From positions 62,001 to 126,000 of the forward strand of contig CAJQUW010003192.1 of assembly GCA_907163375.1 (NCBI GenBank): a stretch of DNA of 64,000 bases, read 5' to 3'. The stretch comes from Prostheceraeus crozeri (Eukaryota; Platyhelminthes; Polycladida; Euryleptidae). Both the position numbers and the translations under genes were made by a program. The notes beneath the pieces are model-generated. The model worked only from the letters and a program-made list of their open reading frames with translations. It was not told the DNA's origin and searched no databases. This document shows positions 44,375-56,310 of the stretch, piece after piece (position 1 is the first letter of the stretch; every line of letters begins with the position of its first letter).

Positions 44375-47300
44375 TTCTCATACGATGATGAAAGTCATCC
44401 CAGTAGCCATTTATAATAGAATATAATGCTTACTAATTTAAATTATTAGTTAAAGTAGTCCTAAGGAGGACTGATGGCGTTCTCCAATCCGCAAGTGTAC
44501 AAAGGCAATGCTACTGTAACCATTGGATTAATCAGTTCTTAAAAGAACTCAATGTAGCTTTCTCGTGGCAACGAATTAAAATTGATCAGCTTTGGCCCAA
44601 TATCTGGTAAAAATGGAAATCTTAAGAATTGTAATACTACTCATTCTTGCTGTTGATATACTAATACCATAGATTCCAAACACTGCCGTATACACGTTCA
44701 AAACAGACGTCTAATATACTGTACCGACTACAGATGCTGATAGTGGAAATAGAATAAGAGAATGGTCACCATAGGTTAAGGAAATTAAAAAATGGATATT
44801 ATAAAACAACAGGAAACCGATGAATAAAAATTGGAAAAGTGGAGGTAAAATATGGAAATACAACGATGCTACTACACTGATTACAAGTGAACTATATCTG
44901 ACACTACACAAAGTGGATAAGTGGAAAGTGGATAATGGAGGTAAACAATAGAATTACAATGACACTCTACTACACCGAAAGCAATGAAACTATACACACT
45001 ATACCTAAGACTACACATGGAAAATACTATTTCTTCACTTGAATTTGTTATCGCCAGTTTCTTCATCCGTCTATAGTACTTCATGTAATTCCACATTTCT
45101 TCATTTGAATTACAATACATCGACCACTACTTCAGTTACCGATTAAGGGATATAAAACATAATACTGCAGTCCGTCAGTCATCAGCAGGTACTCGTCTAG
45201 TTGTGTTTCGACCCCTAACCTGAACACTCAAACCCAGACGAGCGGGGTCCCACACATAGTGGCTGACAAAATACTGAATAGGTAATGATATGTCTTGAAA
45301 GATATGTCACAAAGATAAATCAGATATCATTCAATTGTTGCGTTTCCCATATGTAAACAGATCCTGTCATTAAATTCATCACATCAATAAATACAGTATG
45401 CTTTTTGCGATCCTCACATGTAAACAAATCCTGTACATCAATCTTTGCCTTTTCGATTCCCACAAGTAAACAGATCCTGTTCATCCTCGAATCCCATAAA
45501 GATGTAATCGCTGTGTGATAAATATGTAATCCGCCTTTACACAAACTTCGCCTCATACATCAAGACTTAACAATGGGAGCTCTCTCATCTCCCGTAAGAC
45601 ACGCTAAGCGCTCTGTATTCACTCTTCACTGCCCACCCCCATATGATGGCTACAAGTCATTGTTAGTCGTTTATTCACCTATGCAGCAAGGCATTAAGGA
45701 AAATGTGAGTCGTTTGTTGGTCGCGTGCCTCATTGAAATTCACAGAGTGAAGTGAATTGTCGAGCCGAGAAAAGACCATATTTGTGAAGCGATTCATTAT
45801 GCCTTGTGAGAGCCTTTTCTGTGTAACTCATCAAGTCATGCTGAGAATAACCTCTAGATTTCATGATATTTAGTGTCTTGTTAGTTTTGTGCACAGCGTC
45901 TTGTAACTTCGAGCATATTCTACAATATCTGACTATCTGCGACGCGAAAACATGAAGGGCCATCTGTAATGGGATCATACTCTCTGGAAAAGTCAGTTGC
46001 ACCACAGAGAAAGAGAAGTCATCTACCTTGTGATATACTGAAGTTCTCAACCTGTTCTGTGAGATTTGTATTTTCACATCAAGGTAAACTACCTCTTTAT
46101 TGTTATCACCATTTCTCTCCGCCAACAAGTCAGGTGGATAAATTCTTTGAATCAACGAATTAAAGTGTTTATAATTGACAACACATATATCGTCTATGTA
46201 TCTTGATGTAGGTGATAACAAGCGTGCTAAATGATATTTCTTAGCTTTTATCAAATTTTGCATAAAAACATATTCGCAGTGTAAGAGGAATAGGTCAGCT
46301 AGGAGTGGACTAGAATTTCCTCCCATTGGAATGCCTTTAATCTGCCTGAAAAACTAAATTACCGAATGTGACGTAGGTCTGTGATAATAGGAAATGTATG
46401 GCTTCTTTTAACTTCTGTTTATCAAAACAGTGATAACCACTATATTTTTTCATTGAGCAAAAGGACTTATCATGTCCAATGCAAATAAATTTTCTATTTG
46501 AGGAATTAAACACCAAATCCATAATAGCGAATATGTGATCTTCAATCAATTTTTGATCAAGATTCGTATATAAGGTTGAAAAATCGAAAACTTGCAATGA
46601 ATGAACTTGTGTCGAATTTAATCTATGTAGAAATTCTTGTGTGGACTTTATACTCCAGAAGCAATCGAAACCGCTGTTTCTCTTAATTGCCATACAATAT
46701 CTCTGAAAATTGTCACGCAAAATACTTAAGGCTGAATTTACTTTGATGGAAAGCTTTTTCGATGTGCATTGTCGTGCTCCTGCTATGAATCTAAATTTGC
46801 ATGGAGTTTTGTGAAATTTTGGAATCCAATATAATTTTGGTAATTTTCTGTCTTTTTCACAGACAGATAGTTTAAACTCGCTTTTCATAATTGTTGTGTG
46901 TTGCTCAATTACATTCTGCGCTAAAATTTGCTCTGGACCATAGGTATCATTACCCGATATGTTCGACGTGGAAATATCAATTCCCAACTCGGCTAAGAGA
47001 ATTTTGAGATAAAACTTTTTGCAAATGAAGGCATAATTATTAGATGCTTTATCAACTGGCGTAATTATGACGTCATTCTGCAATTCTTTCAGATTTTTAC
47101 CCATTTTGACATTAATCTTGTGTCGATTACTGTGTGCGCGAAATCTATTCGAGAATTTCTTGGCAAGATATATTCGATCTTTAATCAGTGTCATGATTCT
47201 TGATTTCCACGCTGAGAATAAAGTAGCCTCAAGCTTCTCTTTCTTACTTATTTTTGTAATATGCTCATCTAATGAATTACTAATTTGAGTTGTTATGGCA

Positions 47301-48468
47301 CTCCAACTAAGGCTTTTGGGGATTCTGTGTTTGGTACCAAAACTGAAGAGTTGACGTAAGTCTTCATCATCCACAATATCCAGATCACCCGTTATTACGT
47401 GACCATAATGTGGGTAAACAAAAGATTGCCTCTTGCTACATGAGCATGGATTGTTCATGATGTGCATTACATCCTGAAACTTTAGGTTATTCAAAAAACG
47501 CCCATAATTGCAAAACTTCAATGCAGTGGGTTTATCTAATTTATAGAATATTTTCGGTGGATAACGTTCTTGAATTGTGCTTGGAATTAGCTTGCACACA
47601 CTGTGATCGCAGAATATAGACATGAGATTGAGTGAGTCTATTGTCTGAGATTCGAACGGGATGATAATGGTTGCTCGTTCTTTTACATTTTTGTTCTCCG
47701 AGTCTAGGTTAAGTTTATTTTGAATATATGCTGTTAGTACAAATGTCATCATATTTGCCTCATCCCTTGTCTTGCCTAGAATGGCTCTTAGCATAGTTTT
47801 AGGGAGAGATTTTAGATGATGATAAAACCTTGACATCCTACGCGTCTCAAAAGAATCTTGTAATTCTTGATAGGTATTGTCAAGTTCCATAATACCTGAG
47901 CTTTTTCTACCCGATTTTCTTATTCCATGACTCCTTTTTCGTCTGCTAATCGGATAACTAAAAAATTGATCATTGGATATGGACTGCTGAGATACACATC
48001 CACCTCCCAAAACTCTATCATTCAAACCCAAGGGGTATAAGGTATTGAGCATCTTGATATGCATGTCTTCCTTGCGGTTGAGCTCTCTGTTTATCTCTTC
48101 CGGTGATATGTATATATTGTCATCAACATGATCAATAATTTGCAATTCAACATCAGTCCAAGAATGATGATCTTGCTTAAAGTGATTGCTAAGATATGTG
48201 TTTAAGTGACCTTTTAATACTGAATGACGATGACCATTTAATCTACAATGTAGCGGTTGCTTTGTCTGTCCTACATATTGCATTCCACATCTGCTACATG
48301 ATATAAGATAAATAACATTTCTACTTTTACAAGTAAAAACACCTGGCTGATCAAAGATAAACCGGTTGCCTGTACTGAAACTTTCGTAGCAATTTTCGGT
48401 ATTCAAAGATTTACAGCAAAGACATCTATTGCTACCACAAAATCTAATGTTTTCCAAAGTAGAGGGCG

Positions 48469-48475
48469 CTATCCA
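48469..48475. repeat. Target site duplication CTATCCA, left copy
   Basis: Paired with 52958-52964. Uninterrupted units have a single CTATCCA at this place, so the duplication was made by the insertion. Confidence 0.88.
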
Positions 48476-48522
48476 AATTGTCATATATAATTGTCATATA
48501 ATTGTCAATAATTGTCATATAT
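48476..48522. repeat. Filler of AATTGTCATATA microrepeats at the insertion junction
   Basis: About 47 bp made of four irregular copies of AATTGTCATATA or shorter forms. The next sequence, AAAATTGTCACGC, is the start of the copied PLE patch, so the filler looks like repeated slipped copying of that start. This is the style of templated insertions made by error-prone end joining. Confidence 0.75.
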
Positions 48523-49313
48523 AAAATTGTCACGCAAAATACTTAAGGCTGAATTTACTTTGATGGAAAGCTTTTTCGATGTGCATTGTCGTGCTCCTGC
48601 TATGAATCTAAATTTGCATGGAGTTTTGTGAAATTTTGGAATCCAATATAATTTTGGTAATTTTCTGTCTTTTTCACAGACAGATAGTTTAAACTCGCTT
48701 TTCATAATTGTTGTGTGTTGCTCAATTACATTCTGCGCTAAAATTTGCTCTGGACCATAGGTATCATTACCCGATATGTTCGACGTGGAAATATCAATTC
48801 CCAACTCGGCTAAGAGAATTTTGAGATAAAACTTTTTGCAAATGAAGGCATAATTATTAGATGCTTTATCAACTGGCGTAATTATGACGTCATTCTGCAA
48901 TTCTTTCAGATTTTTACCCATTTTGACATTAATCTTGTGTCGATTACTGTGTGCGCGAAATCTATTCGAGAATTTCTTGGCAAGATATATTCGATCTTTA
49001 ATCAGTGTCATGATTCTTGATTTCCACGCTGAGAATAAAGTAGCCTCAAGCTTCTCTTTCTTACTTATTTTTGTAATATGCTCATCTAATGAATTACTAA
49101 TTTGAGTTGTTATGGCACTCCAACTAAGGCTTTTGGGGATTCTGTGTTTGGTACCAAAACTGAAGAGTTGACGTAAGTCTTCATCATCCACAATATCCAG
49201 ATCACCCGTTATTACGTGACCATAATGTGGGTAAACAAAAGATTGCCTCTTGCTACATGAGCATGGATTGTTCATGATGTGCATTACATCCTGAAACTTT
49301 AGGTTATTCAAAA
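48523..49313 (-). mobile_element. 791-bp patch copied from the Naiad element
   Basis: Matches 46706-47496 of unit 4 (and the same part of units 2 and 3) over its whole length and in the same orientation. It encodes an internal piece of the PLE protein, ending inside the region before the RT core. It carries GGTTATTC like units 2-4, not the unit 1 variant. It lies exactly between the filler and the LINE 5' end, so it belongs to the insertion event. A 268-codon minus frame here is therefore not a separate gene. Confidence 0.88.
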
Positions 49314-49534
49314 TTAATTAAGCGCTGTCAAGCGTGGTGGTTGTGTCTCTCTGGAAGCTCTCGTTTGTGGAAGTGCAAATATCTCGTCGCTGTGTTCACG
49401 TCGGCCGTTTTGGATAAAAAATTATATCATCTGAATCCGCTTCGCGTCGGCATCAGTTCTGTGTGAATCCCATCTCGTCGCATCATCCGCATTCCTCGTA
49501 ATTTCGGATTAATCCATCATCTTGCGATCCTTCA

Positions 49535-51327
49535 GTGATCTCTTCTCATCTTCTTGCGTGTTGCAGACCGGTTCGCGTTTACATCACTTTTAATGTCATC
49601 GTGCACGTCATGCAGAAGATTTTCCGTCATTCGGATTATAAAGATGAAATGGGTAGTGATGATGTCATCCGGTGGTCTGGCATGTCGGTTGCAGTAACTG
49701 AACTAACCCCGCATAGTTCCGAGTTCAATCCCGTGGAGCTACATTTTGTTGGATTTCTGATTTGTATTTTATCAACGCTATTGGTGTTCTCCATAGATTG
49801 TGGTCACTTCTCAGAAACATCCAAACAAATGCCGGTTCAAACCTTTCAAGACTTGCTGAATTTTAGAAAACATCATCATAAGAACATTTGTGTTGGACAC
49901 ATTAACGTCAATTCGCTAAGGAAAGAAGATGATCGACCCTTGCTGACATTAAAGCGAGATTATCTTTGCAAGCTTAAACTCGATTTTCTGTGCGTTCAGG
50001 AAGCGAAGCTTGACAGAAGTACTCAAGATAAAGAGCTAACTACTGCTGGCTATCGTATATTCCGTGAGGATTTCGGAAGCATGGTGGCTCTTGCATTTTT
50101 GTGAAAGAAAATATTCCTGTCTCTCGTATTCCCATCAAATCATCAGGCAGAAAGTTTGAAGCTATCGAATGTATTGCTCTTCATGTCGTCACCACAGATA
50201 GTAACTTTGTCTTACTTTCGATCTATCGCCGTCCATCGAAATCACTGCTTCTTGCAAAAGAAGAGATTATGAAGTTGCTGACTTTGTGCTCTTCTGTTGA
50301 GTCAGAACTGATGGTTATTGGAGATTTAAATCTCTGCGCAATTGGAACACATAATACTAATCACACAAGTCTTTTGGAAGATATTTGTGCTCAATTCAAC
50401 ATAGACTGCCACGTTAATCAGGTAACAAGACCGGATAGTGCTGCATGCCTTGATCTCGTTCTTGCTGCTACTGATTTTATCTCCGGAATAGCCGTTCATG
50501 ATCCAGATCTTTCTGATCATTACATGGTGCTGGCAGCTCTTGTGTGCAATCGAAGAATGGATTCCAAAAAGACTTTCATGTGTAGATCCTTTAAATATTT
50601 TGATCCAGATAAGTTTCTTGAAGATGTCTCGACAGCGCTGCCGGTCTTTGGAGTTGGAAATATTTTTGATGATGTCGATAACAAACACCATTTTTTCAAC
50701 TCGCTCTATGTTGAGATATTGGATCAACACGCTCCATGGAAAGAAGTAACCATTAAAGCCAATAGTCATCCATGGTTTAACTCCGAACTTGCACATGCCC
50801 GTCGTCAAAAGCATGTGTGGTTGAACCGTACCCCCTTTGACACATCCGGGAAAAGAATAAAGGATTCATATGCATGGAAACAGAAAATTTTCTGGCAGAA
50901 AATCGAAAAACAGCTAAATCGAAAGAATGCGAAGGAATATTTCCAAATGAAGTGTGAATCTGAAAATCCCAAAGACTTCTACCGCACTTTTGGTGTTTAT
51001 TTTCAAAGCAAAAAAACATTCGATCAAACCAAGATTATGTTAGTGGATACTGTGAATAATGAATGCTGCATCGAAGACCATCAAGTGCACGAAAAGTTCG
51101 GCAAGTATTTTCAAAGTTTGATGATGGATGATCGTACTGATGCTGACATCAACAAGAGTTCGAACTTTGGTGATCATCTGAGTATTAAACTGATTGAAGA
51201 TTGTACAGAAAAGAAAGAAGCCTTTGAATTTTCGAGAATCTCACCATCAGAAGTAGAGAAAATAATACAGAAGAAAGTGCATTGTTCGAAGTCAACGGAT
51301 ATGATGGCATTCCTCCACGGGCAATAA
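49535..51327 (+). pseudogene. LINE endonuclease part, one internal frameshift
   Basis: The endonuclease starts with ICVGHINVNSLR (metal-binding Asn) and continues with LDFLCVQEAKLD (catalytic Glu) in the first frame. Near 50085 the frame moves, and the second frame continues VKENIPVSRIPIKSSGRKFE, MVIGDLNL and ends the domain with DPDLSDHYMVLAAL (Asp-His pair). A linker with SHPWFNSELAHARRQKHVWL follows. At about 51290 a second frame change leads into the reverse transcriptase. The endonuclease would cut the target before reverse transcription. The upstream start (49535) is uncertain, because the first 110 codons have no known domain. Confidence 0.85.
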
Positions 51328-52823
51328 AGTCTTCCGCGCCCATCTTCAGCATTCTGTTGGCTTCATTGTTCAATTCAATGACATCTTCCTGCACTTTTCC
51401 CTCAGCCTTGAAATGTGGGTCATGGAGTCCCGTGTTTAAAGGTGGCAATCAAACTGAATTAAGTAGGTATCGGCCAATTACTGTTCTAACTCAAACTGCT
51501 AAACTTCTGGAGAGCCTCATGACCAAGCAATTCTCGAAGTATATCCTGCCATCCATGTCACCTTTTCAGTTTGCTTACAAAGCAAACCACAATACGGAGT
51601 CTGCACTACTCTACATGACGGAATCGTGGAAGAAGGATATCGATAGTCGACAATGTGTGGGAATCCTGTCACTAGATTTATCCAAAGCGTTTGACAGCAT
51701 AAATCATGACCTTCTTCTACGAAAACTGAAATCATATGGAATGAGCGATTCGGCATTATCGCTTATGAGCTCTTATCTGACTTGTCGACAAAACTGCATG
51801 CGGGTAAATGGAAAGTATTCGAAGCAATGGTACCCAATCAACAGAGGAATCCCTCAGGGCTCTCAGTGGGGTCCGTTGATTTGGAACACATTCATTAACG
51901 ACTTTATTCTGTTCATAAAATCTCATCAATTACAAATTGTAGCATACGCAGACGATATGACACTGTGGACAGTTGGAAACTCATCCGAAAGCGTCCAACA
52001 AAAATTGACATCGGTGGTTCCACTAATTCTAGCTTGGTTCAAAGCCAACTATCTCCAAGTGAATCCTAGCAAGTTCCAGTTTATGGCCCTTGGAAGAGAC
52101 TCAGAGAAAATTCTCATCAAAATCAATGATGTGGAAATGCAAAGTCAGGACAAAATCAAGCTGTTGGGAGTAACTATTGACCGCAAATTTCAATACGATT
52201 ATCATGTTAAAAAGGTTACACGTACAATCGCTTGGAAGTTATGCGGGATAAACAGACTCAAGCGAATGGTGGACAAGAAAGTTAGATGGAGACTTATCCA
52301 GACATACATTATGCCTCACTTTCAGTATTCGTCGTCACTTCTTGTCTTCTCATCTGCTGCATCTAAGAAGAAATTGGAATCGATGTACGAGAGATGTATG
52401 AGACATGCGACAAGAGACTATAATAGCCCATTACACGAGTTACACGTCAAGCTCAAAGTTCCGTCACTAAGTGAAAAATGGCATTTGTCGCTCTTCAGAT
52501 TTATGCAATCAACTGAGAATACCATGAAAAAGCGCAAGACCCAAGCTGAGTCAACTTTTTTGTCAAAATGTCAATTCCTACCGGGATTCTCATCTGTTGT
52601 ATTTTTGGATATGTTTAGTGAATCCCCAGATGGAGCAAGAAGGAATGTTTTTCACCAGCCAAAATTCAATACGAAGACCTATGGCCATAACTCAATTCGG
52701 TATTACGGAGCGAGTTTTTGGAACAAAATCCCACAGGAATCGCGGCAACACAGTCACAAATCAGACACAGCACTGCACGCCATTCGTAAACATCTGCAGA
52801 AACAAAGTAGTATCACAAATTGA
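51282..52823 (+). pseudogene. LINE reverse transcriptase part
   Basis: 513-codon frame. It begins in the conserved GYDGIPPRAIK, then YRPITVLTQTAKLLES, LSLDLSKAFDSINHDLL (first catalytic Asp, about residue 132), NRGIPQGSQWGPLIWNTFIN and AYADDMTLW (YADD about 222-225), KFQFMALG and a long C-terminal region typical of the family. It is open to its natural stop at 52823. It is separated from the endonuclease by one frame change, so it counts as part of a broken gene, although the domain itself looks complete. Confidence 0.88.
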
Positions 52824-52957
52824 TTTCGTAACTGCTTGGCTAACTTTCAATGTATCGGAAATGCCCTTCTTCTCTCTTTTATGCATTACTTTATGAACTT
52901 TTTTCTTTCTGTAACGTAGTCACATGTACTTTGATGTACCGTGAAAATATACATATA

Positions 52958-52964
52958 CTATCCA
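52958..52964. repeat. Target site duplication CTATCCA, right copy
   Basis: Right partner of 48469-48475. Directly after it the Naiad leader and start codon resume. Confidence 0.88.
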
Positions 52965-53215
52965 CTCCTTCGCATTAACGCTGAACACTTTTCGTACCAT
53001 ATAAACCATGAGAAAATTTGCCAGAGCCTCGAAAAGAGCGAGGAATTTGCCGAGGTTGGACTTTCAAATTCCTGCTATCTATTGGCATTTGCGCCTAAGT
53101 GACTATGTATGATAATTATTAAGATGTGGGACAAATTAGGCATTTCGCCAGCTAGCAGAGGTCCAGTAGCGGGGTCGTGAAACCACCTGCATCTGAAGAC
53201 ATACTATCCAAGTAA

Positions 53216-53375
53216 TTCTCATACGATGATGAAAGTCATCCCAGTAGCCATTTATAATAGAATATAATGCTTACTAATTTAAATTATTAGTTAAAGTAGT
53301 CCTAAGGAGGACTGATGGCGTTCTCCAATCCGCAAGTGTACAAAGGCAATGCTACTGTAACCATTGGATTAATCA
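53216..53375 (-). repeat. Partial fifth Naiad unit, terminal repeat fragment
   Basis: 160 bp equal to the left end of every unit (31321-31480 in unit 1), then abrupt change to unrelated DNA at CATGACAG. On the minus strand it is the very start of the array, as expected for the truncated terminal repeat that precedes PLE insertions. Confidence 0.9.
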
Positions 53376-54314
53376 CATGACAGCAGATTTCTGTTTCCTA
53401 ACCATTTAAACTAATCTTATACTAATCTTATAATCCTTAATATTAATCTTTTGATAACTTTTTAGTTGTATTTTTCAATTTACTATGCATAAAAAGCACA
53501 AGAATAAAATAGGTATGCGTAACGTCTTACGCTCATTTTTTCAATGGCTCTTGATTTCATTCTGAACTCCACAGAAGGAATAGAAGCATTAAATAGCTTT
53601 AACATGAAATGTCGATAGAATTAGCTAAATGAGTAACTATCAACTTGTATAAAGTTTGATAATAATTTTGTTCAACTGTGTTATGAACGGAATTTATATA
53701 TAAGACATATTATATATAATGTATAAGACAATGTATGCATGTATTTCGAGTGCAATAATCGCAAAGTGAATGCTAGCTATATCAAGCCATGTATTTCTTT
53801 GTTAAATATTTTTTAGAAATTTATATCAGTGCAAATCTATGTAGCACTGACACTGCTGCAGTGTTCATTACTTGTCAGAGCATACGTGCAATTATCGGTA
53901 AGGATTGGACGCTTAGAAATCGGAATATAAACACATTGAAATCAATACTTCAAATGAGGACGCTATTGTATGATATTTTTGAATAACATACAAATATTTA
54001 ATGATATTTGTGAACATACTTAACTTTTCCTGGTCTAAGCTGTATGCAATTACAAGTAAGATTACTACGGTAACATTATAAACATTTTGCATACCGGTAT
54101 GTTATGTTGTATAACGCACTTTCTTTTTTCTAAGCTTCACGTCGAAAAAGTTTCAGACCCGTTATGAAAATAGACTAGGCCAATACTGTACACCCACTGA
54201 TGAGCTGTTCGAAAATAATATGAAATTAGCATGTTTGAAAATAATTTGATAGGTTACCTGTTGTTGCTCTACAATCTAAGCCTACATGTAATCACGCAAA
54301 TCTATTTTTTACAG
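53376..54314. other. AT-rich spacer right of the array
   Basis: Includes an alternating AT stretch (ATATAAGACATATTATATAT near 53697). A 65-codon + frame at 53789-53986 has no support. Confidence 0.45.
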
Positions 54315-54397
54315 ATGTTAATCGACTGCATCCTATAGTCGAAAGGCTTGAAGAAATTGTGTCTGCTGCAAAATCAATTGATTTCAAACCTGGAACA
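54315..54397 (+). CDS. Putative exon of an unrecognised gene (exon A)
   Basis: Flanked by TTTTTTACAG and GTAAGC. It encodes NRLHPIVERLEEIVSAAKSI then DFKPGT, entering in phase 1 and leaving in phase 0. The charged helical text and clean splice sites suggest a real exon. The 5' part of the gene was not found. Host gene or transposon accessory gene cannot be told apart. Confidence 0.45.
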
Positions 54398-54625
54398 GTA
54401 AGCTTTATTCGATACTTAGTCTTATTTTGGCTTTTGCACTTGTAAGTTCAGTAAATGTTACTCTACACACATATTAAATTGTTACATGATGAAATTACTG
54501 CATTCAAAAATTGTGTTAGTTAAATCATGATTCGTGTATACAATTGTTAGGCCTATCGGGCGTATAGAAAAATGCCATTGGCCTACATGTAGGCAACTGT
54601 AAATTCATTGTCTTATTCTTTCCAG

Positions 54626-54792
54626 GATTTCAGGATGGAAACGGCTGATGAGGAGGAATCGGCAAGCAGATATCCCACGTCTTCTACTCCCAATCGCAAT
54701 CCTCTTGCAAGCATTTCATCCAACACTGATGATCTTTTGGTTTCAAAAAGCAAAGAATGTCTCCTCAAGAGGATAATGTTGAAATTGGAACG
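54626..54792 (+). CDS. Putative exon of an unrecognised gene (exon B)
   Basis: Acceptor TTCTTTCCAG, donor GTGAGT. It starts in phase 0, matching exon A, and encodes DFRMETADEEESASRYPTSS, a Ser/Pro-rich stretch, and KSKECLLKRIMLKLER. It leaves in phase 2. Low-complexity acidic and Ser-rich text followed by a basic helix suits a nuclear or cytoplasmic adaptor-like region; no family recognised. Confidence 0.5.
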
Positions 54793-56133
54793 GTGAGTTC
54801 AATGAACTGTTCAACAATGTAGGTTAGGTATACCGTAAAATGGATACCGTGCCTGAAACAAGTGTCTAAGTTCTGAGTGCTCTTGAACACTTTTGTCGAA
54901 TCAGTATAATGATCAAATATCAAAAATTAATTTTATGAGATCAATTGGATCTTTCTATAATGCCTCACAATGAATGTTCTCATTTAATCGATCCATTAGG
55001 CCTACATACGGATACCGGTAATTACAGTTTACTGAATAACATAAAAAACAATGATTATAAGCCGTACTCATACATTAATTATATCTAAAGTTATCTTAGA
55101 TGATACCATGGTAGAATACTAGTTACACCGTACGATGTGTATGCGTGGACAATGAATATTTTGACTACGAAAATTGAATCTACTGATCCCGAAGCGAAGC
55201 TGAGGGATTCTTATGCGCACCCACGCATAGCCATTGTATAACAGTATATTATCTTATTCCTATCTAGTGAAGCCAGAGTCATAGAGCGGGCATACATACT
55301 TGCATTTTTTATTATACGGCATATACTTTCCTTTTATACCGTATTTATATTACATGTATAACGGTAATTTACGTAATACACATTGCTTTGATTATACTTA
55401 CATGTACAGTCTGACATCCAAAAGTAAAATAAACATAACTGATATTATTGGTAATTTACAGTTTTTGTACCTCACTTCCAGATAAAAATTCAATTTGTGC
55501 ACCTGTATTCAATGCAACAAATGTACTCGTATATTTGAGTATCAGACATAAACAAAATCAAAATGCAACACAAAAAGAAAAGATTGTTTCAAATGACAAC
55601 CATCAAAATGTCAGTTATGTTATTTTATCTTTGGACGGCAGCAGTACTGTGCATTAAATTAGAAGCTTTTTAAATCGCTTTCATGGGAAGCTTTTTGGTT
55701 GTCATACATTAATTTATTCTTGCTGGTGTTTATACAATTTCACATTGCATTGATAGACCGACATGCATTCTACATTGTAGCATTCATTCTTTTCATACTA
55801 GGCCTACTTGTAAAATTCATCATTTCATTTTTTTCCAAAATAGCCGGATGAAATTTTTGTACTACGTAATTAGCGATTTTCAACTTCACTGTGGTGCATG
55901 AACATGTACATACATGTAGTATAATCTGAGAATCCAATAGGCCCTATATCTGGAGAGGATTTTAGGTGATATGCGAAATCAACAACAATAACAGCTGTCT
56001 CAACGAATCACTTGAATAAGACCGTTCACAGAAAATTACGATAATTATGTAGCTATGTCATGTAAATGTCATACCGTATACTATAGTGGATAGTCCATGT
56101 ATTTCATTCAATCTCTCGTTTCATTATTTTCAG
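54793..56133. other. Putative intron or spacer
   Basis: AT-rich with TACATGTA words. A + frame around 55483-55657 follows a CACTTCCAG acceptor-like site and could be a further exon, but no donor or motif confirms it. Confidence 0.35.
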
Positions 56134-56240
56134 GTTTCGGTGCCGATCGGTATGGCAAAGTGAAAGCTGAAACAGAGTCAATTGTGCGCAAAAAGTTACA
56201 TACTGAAGCGGAATTACTGAGAAAACAAAATTTGTCCTGA
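56134..56240 (+). CDS. Putative terminal exon of an unrecognised gene (exon C)
   Basis: Preceded by TCATTATTTTCAG. One frame reads GFGADRYGKVKAETESIVRK then KLHTEAELLRKQNLS and stop, a credible charged helix. That frame needs an incoming phase 1, whereas exon B leaves in phase 2, so either an exon is missing between them or exon C belongs to another transcript. Confidence 0.35.
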
Positions 56241-56310
56241 ATACACATAATACATATCATGCGGAAATGTTGCACTTTTTCTTCAATTTAATTATCGTAT
56301 AATTTTCGTG

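Larger units (their letters stand above)
49314..52957 (+). mobile_element. Jockey-group (CR1-like) LINE inserted in Naiad unit 4
   Basis: A non-LTR retrotransposon on +: about 220 bp of leader, an apurinic-type endonuclease, a reverse transcriptase and a short 3' end (GTGAAAATATACATATA) meeting the target duplication. There is no poly(A) tail. The RT motif order and the KFQFMALG and YGHNSIRYYGASFWNKIP segments place it in the broad jockey/CR1/L2 assemblage; I cannot fix the clade. The copy seems nearly full length. Two frame changes break the single long gene. Confidence 0.9.
45730..53009 (-). pseudogene. Naiad-type PLE protein, unit 4, split and frameshifted
   Basis: The first 15-16 codons (MVYMVRKVFSVNAKEW) lie at 53009-52965, right of the insertion. 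The rest runs from about 48475 to 45730. One extra A in a run near 46350 shifts the frame just before IPMGG, giving pieces of 715 and 198 codons. The LINE insertion alone would disable the gene. The right-hand flank keeps the leader and start codon unchanged. Confidence 0.9.
44375..53215 (-). mobile_element. Naiad array unit 4, split by a LINE insertion
   Basis: The unit is continuous from 44375 to 48475 and from 52958 to 53215. The join matches units 1-3 exactly once the inserted segment and one copy of the 7-bp duplication CTATCCA are discounted. It has a few private changes in the 3' non-coding part, such as CTTAAGAATTG for CTTAAGACTTG and CAGACGTC for CAGACTTC. Confidence 0.93.
31321..53375 (-). 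mobile_element. Tandem head-to-tail array of a Naiad-type Penelope-like element
   Basis: Four direct units start at 31321, 35672, 40023 and 44375, with a partial fifth at 53216-53375. Units 1-3 are 4351, 4351 and 4352 bp. Unit 4 is 8841 bp because it contains an insertion; without the insertion and its target duplication it is 4352 bp. Copies are nearly identical, with a handful of differences per unit. All read on -. Each unit has a ~200-bp leader, one long gene and ~1.35 kb of 3' non-coding sequence. PLEs typically occur as partial tandems with a truncated copy of their terminal region at the 5' end, which fits the 160-bp partial unit on the right. No target duplication was found at the outer borders. 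Confidence 0.95.

Noticed and set aside
48505-49311. A separate 268-codon PLE gene next to the LINE
   Set aside because: It is the 791-bp patch copied from inside the Naiad gene, with no start region or RT active site.
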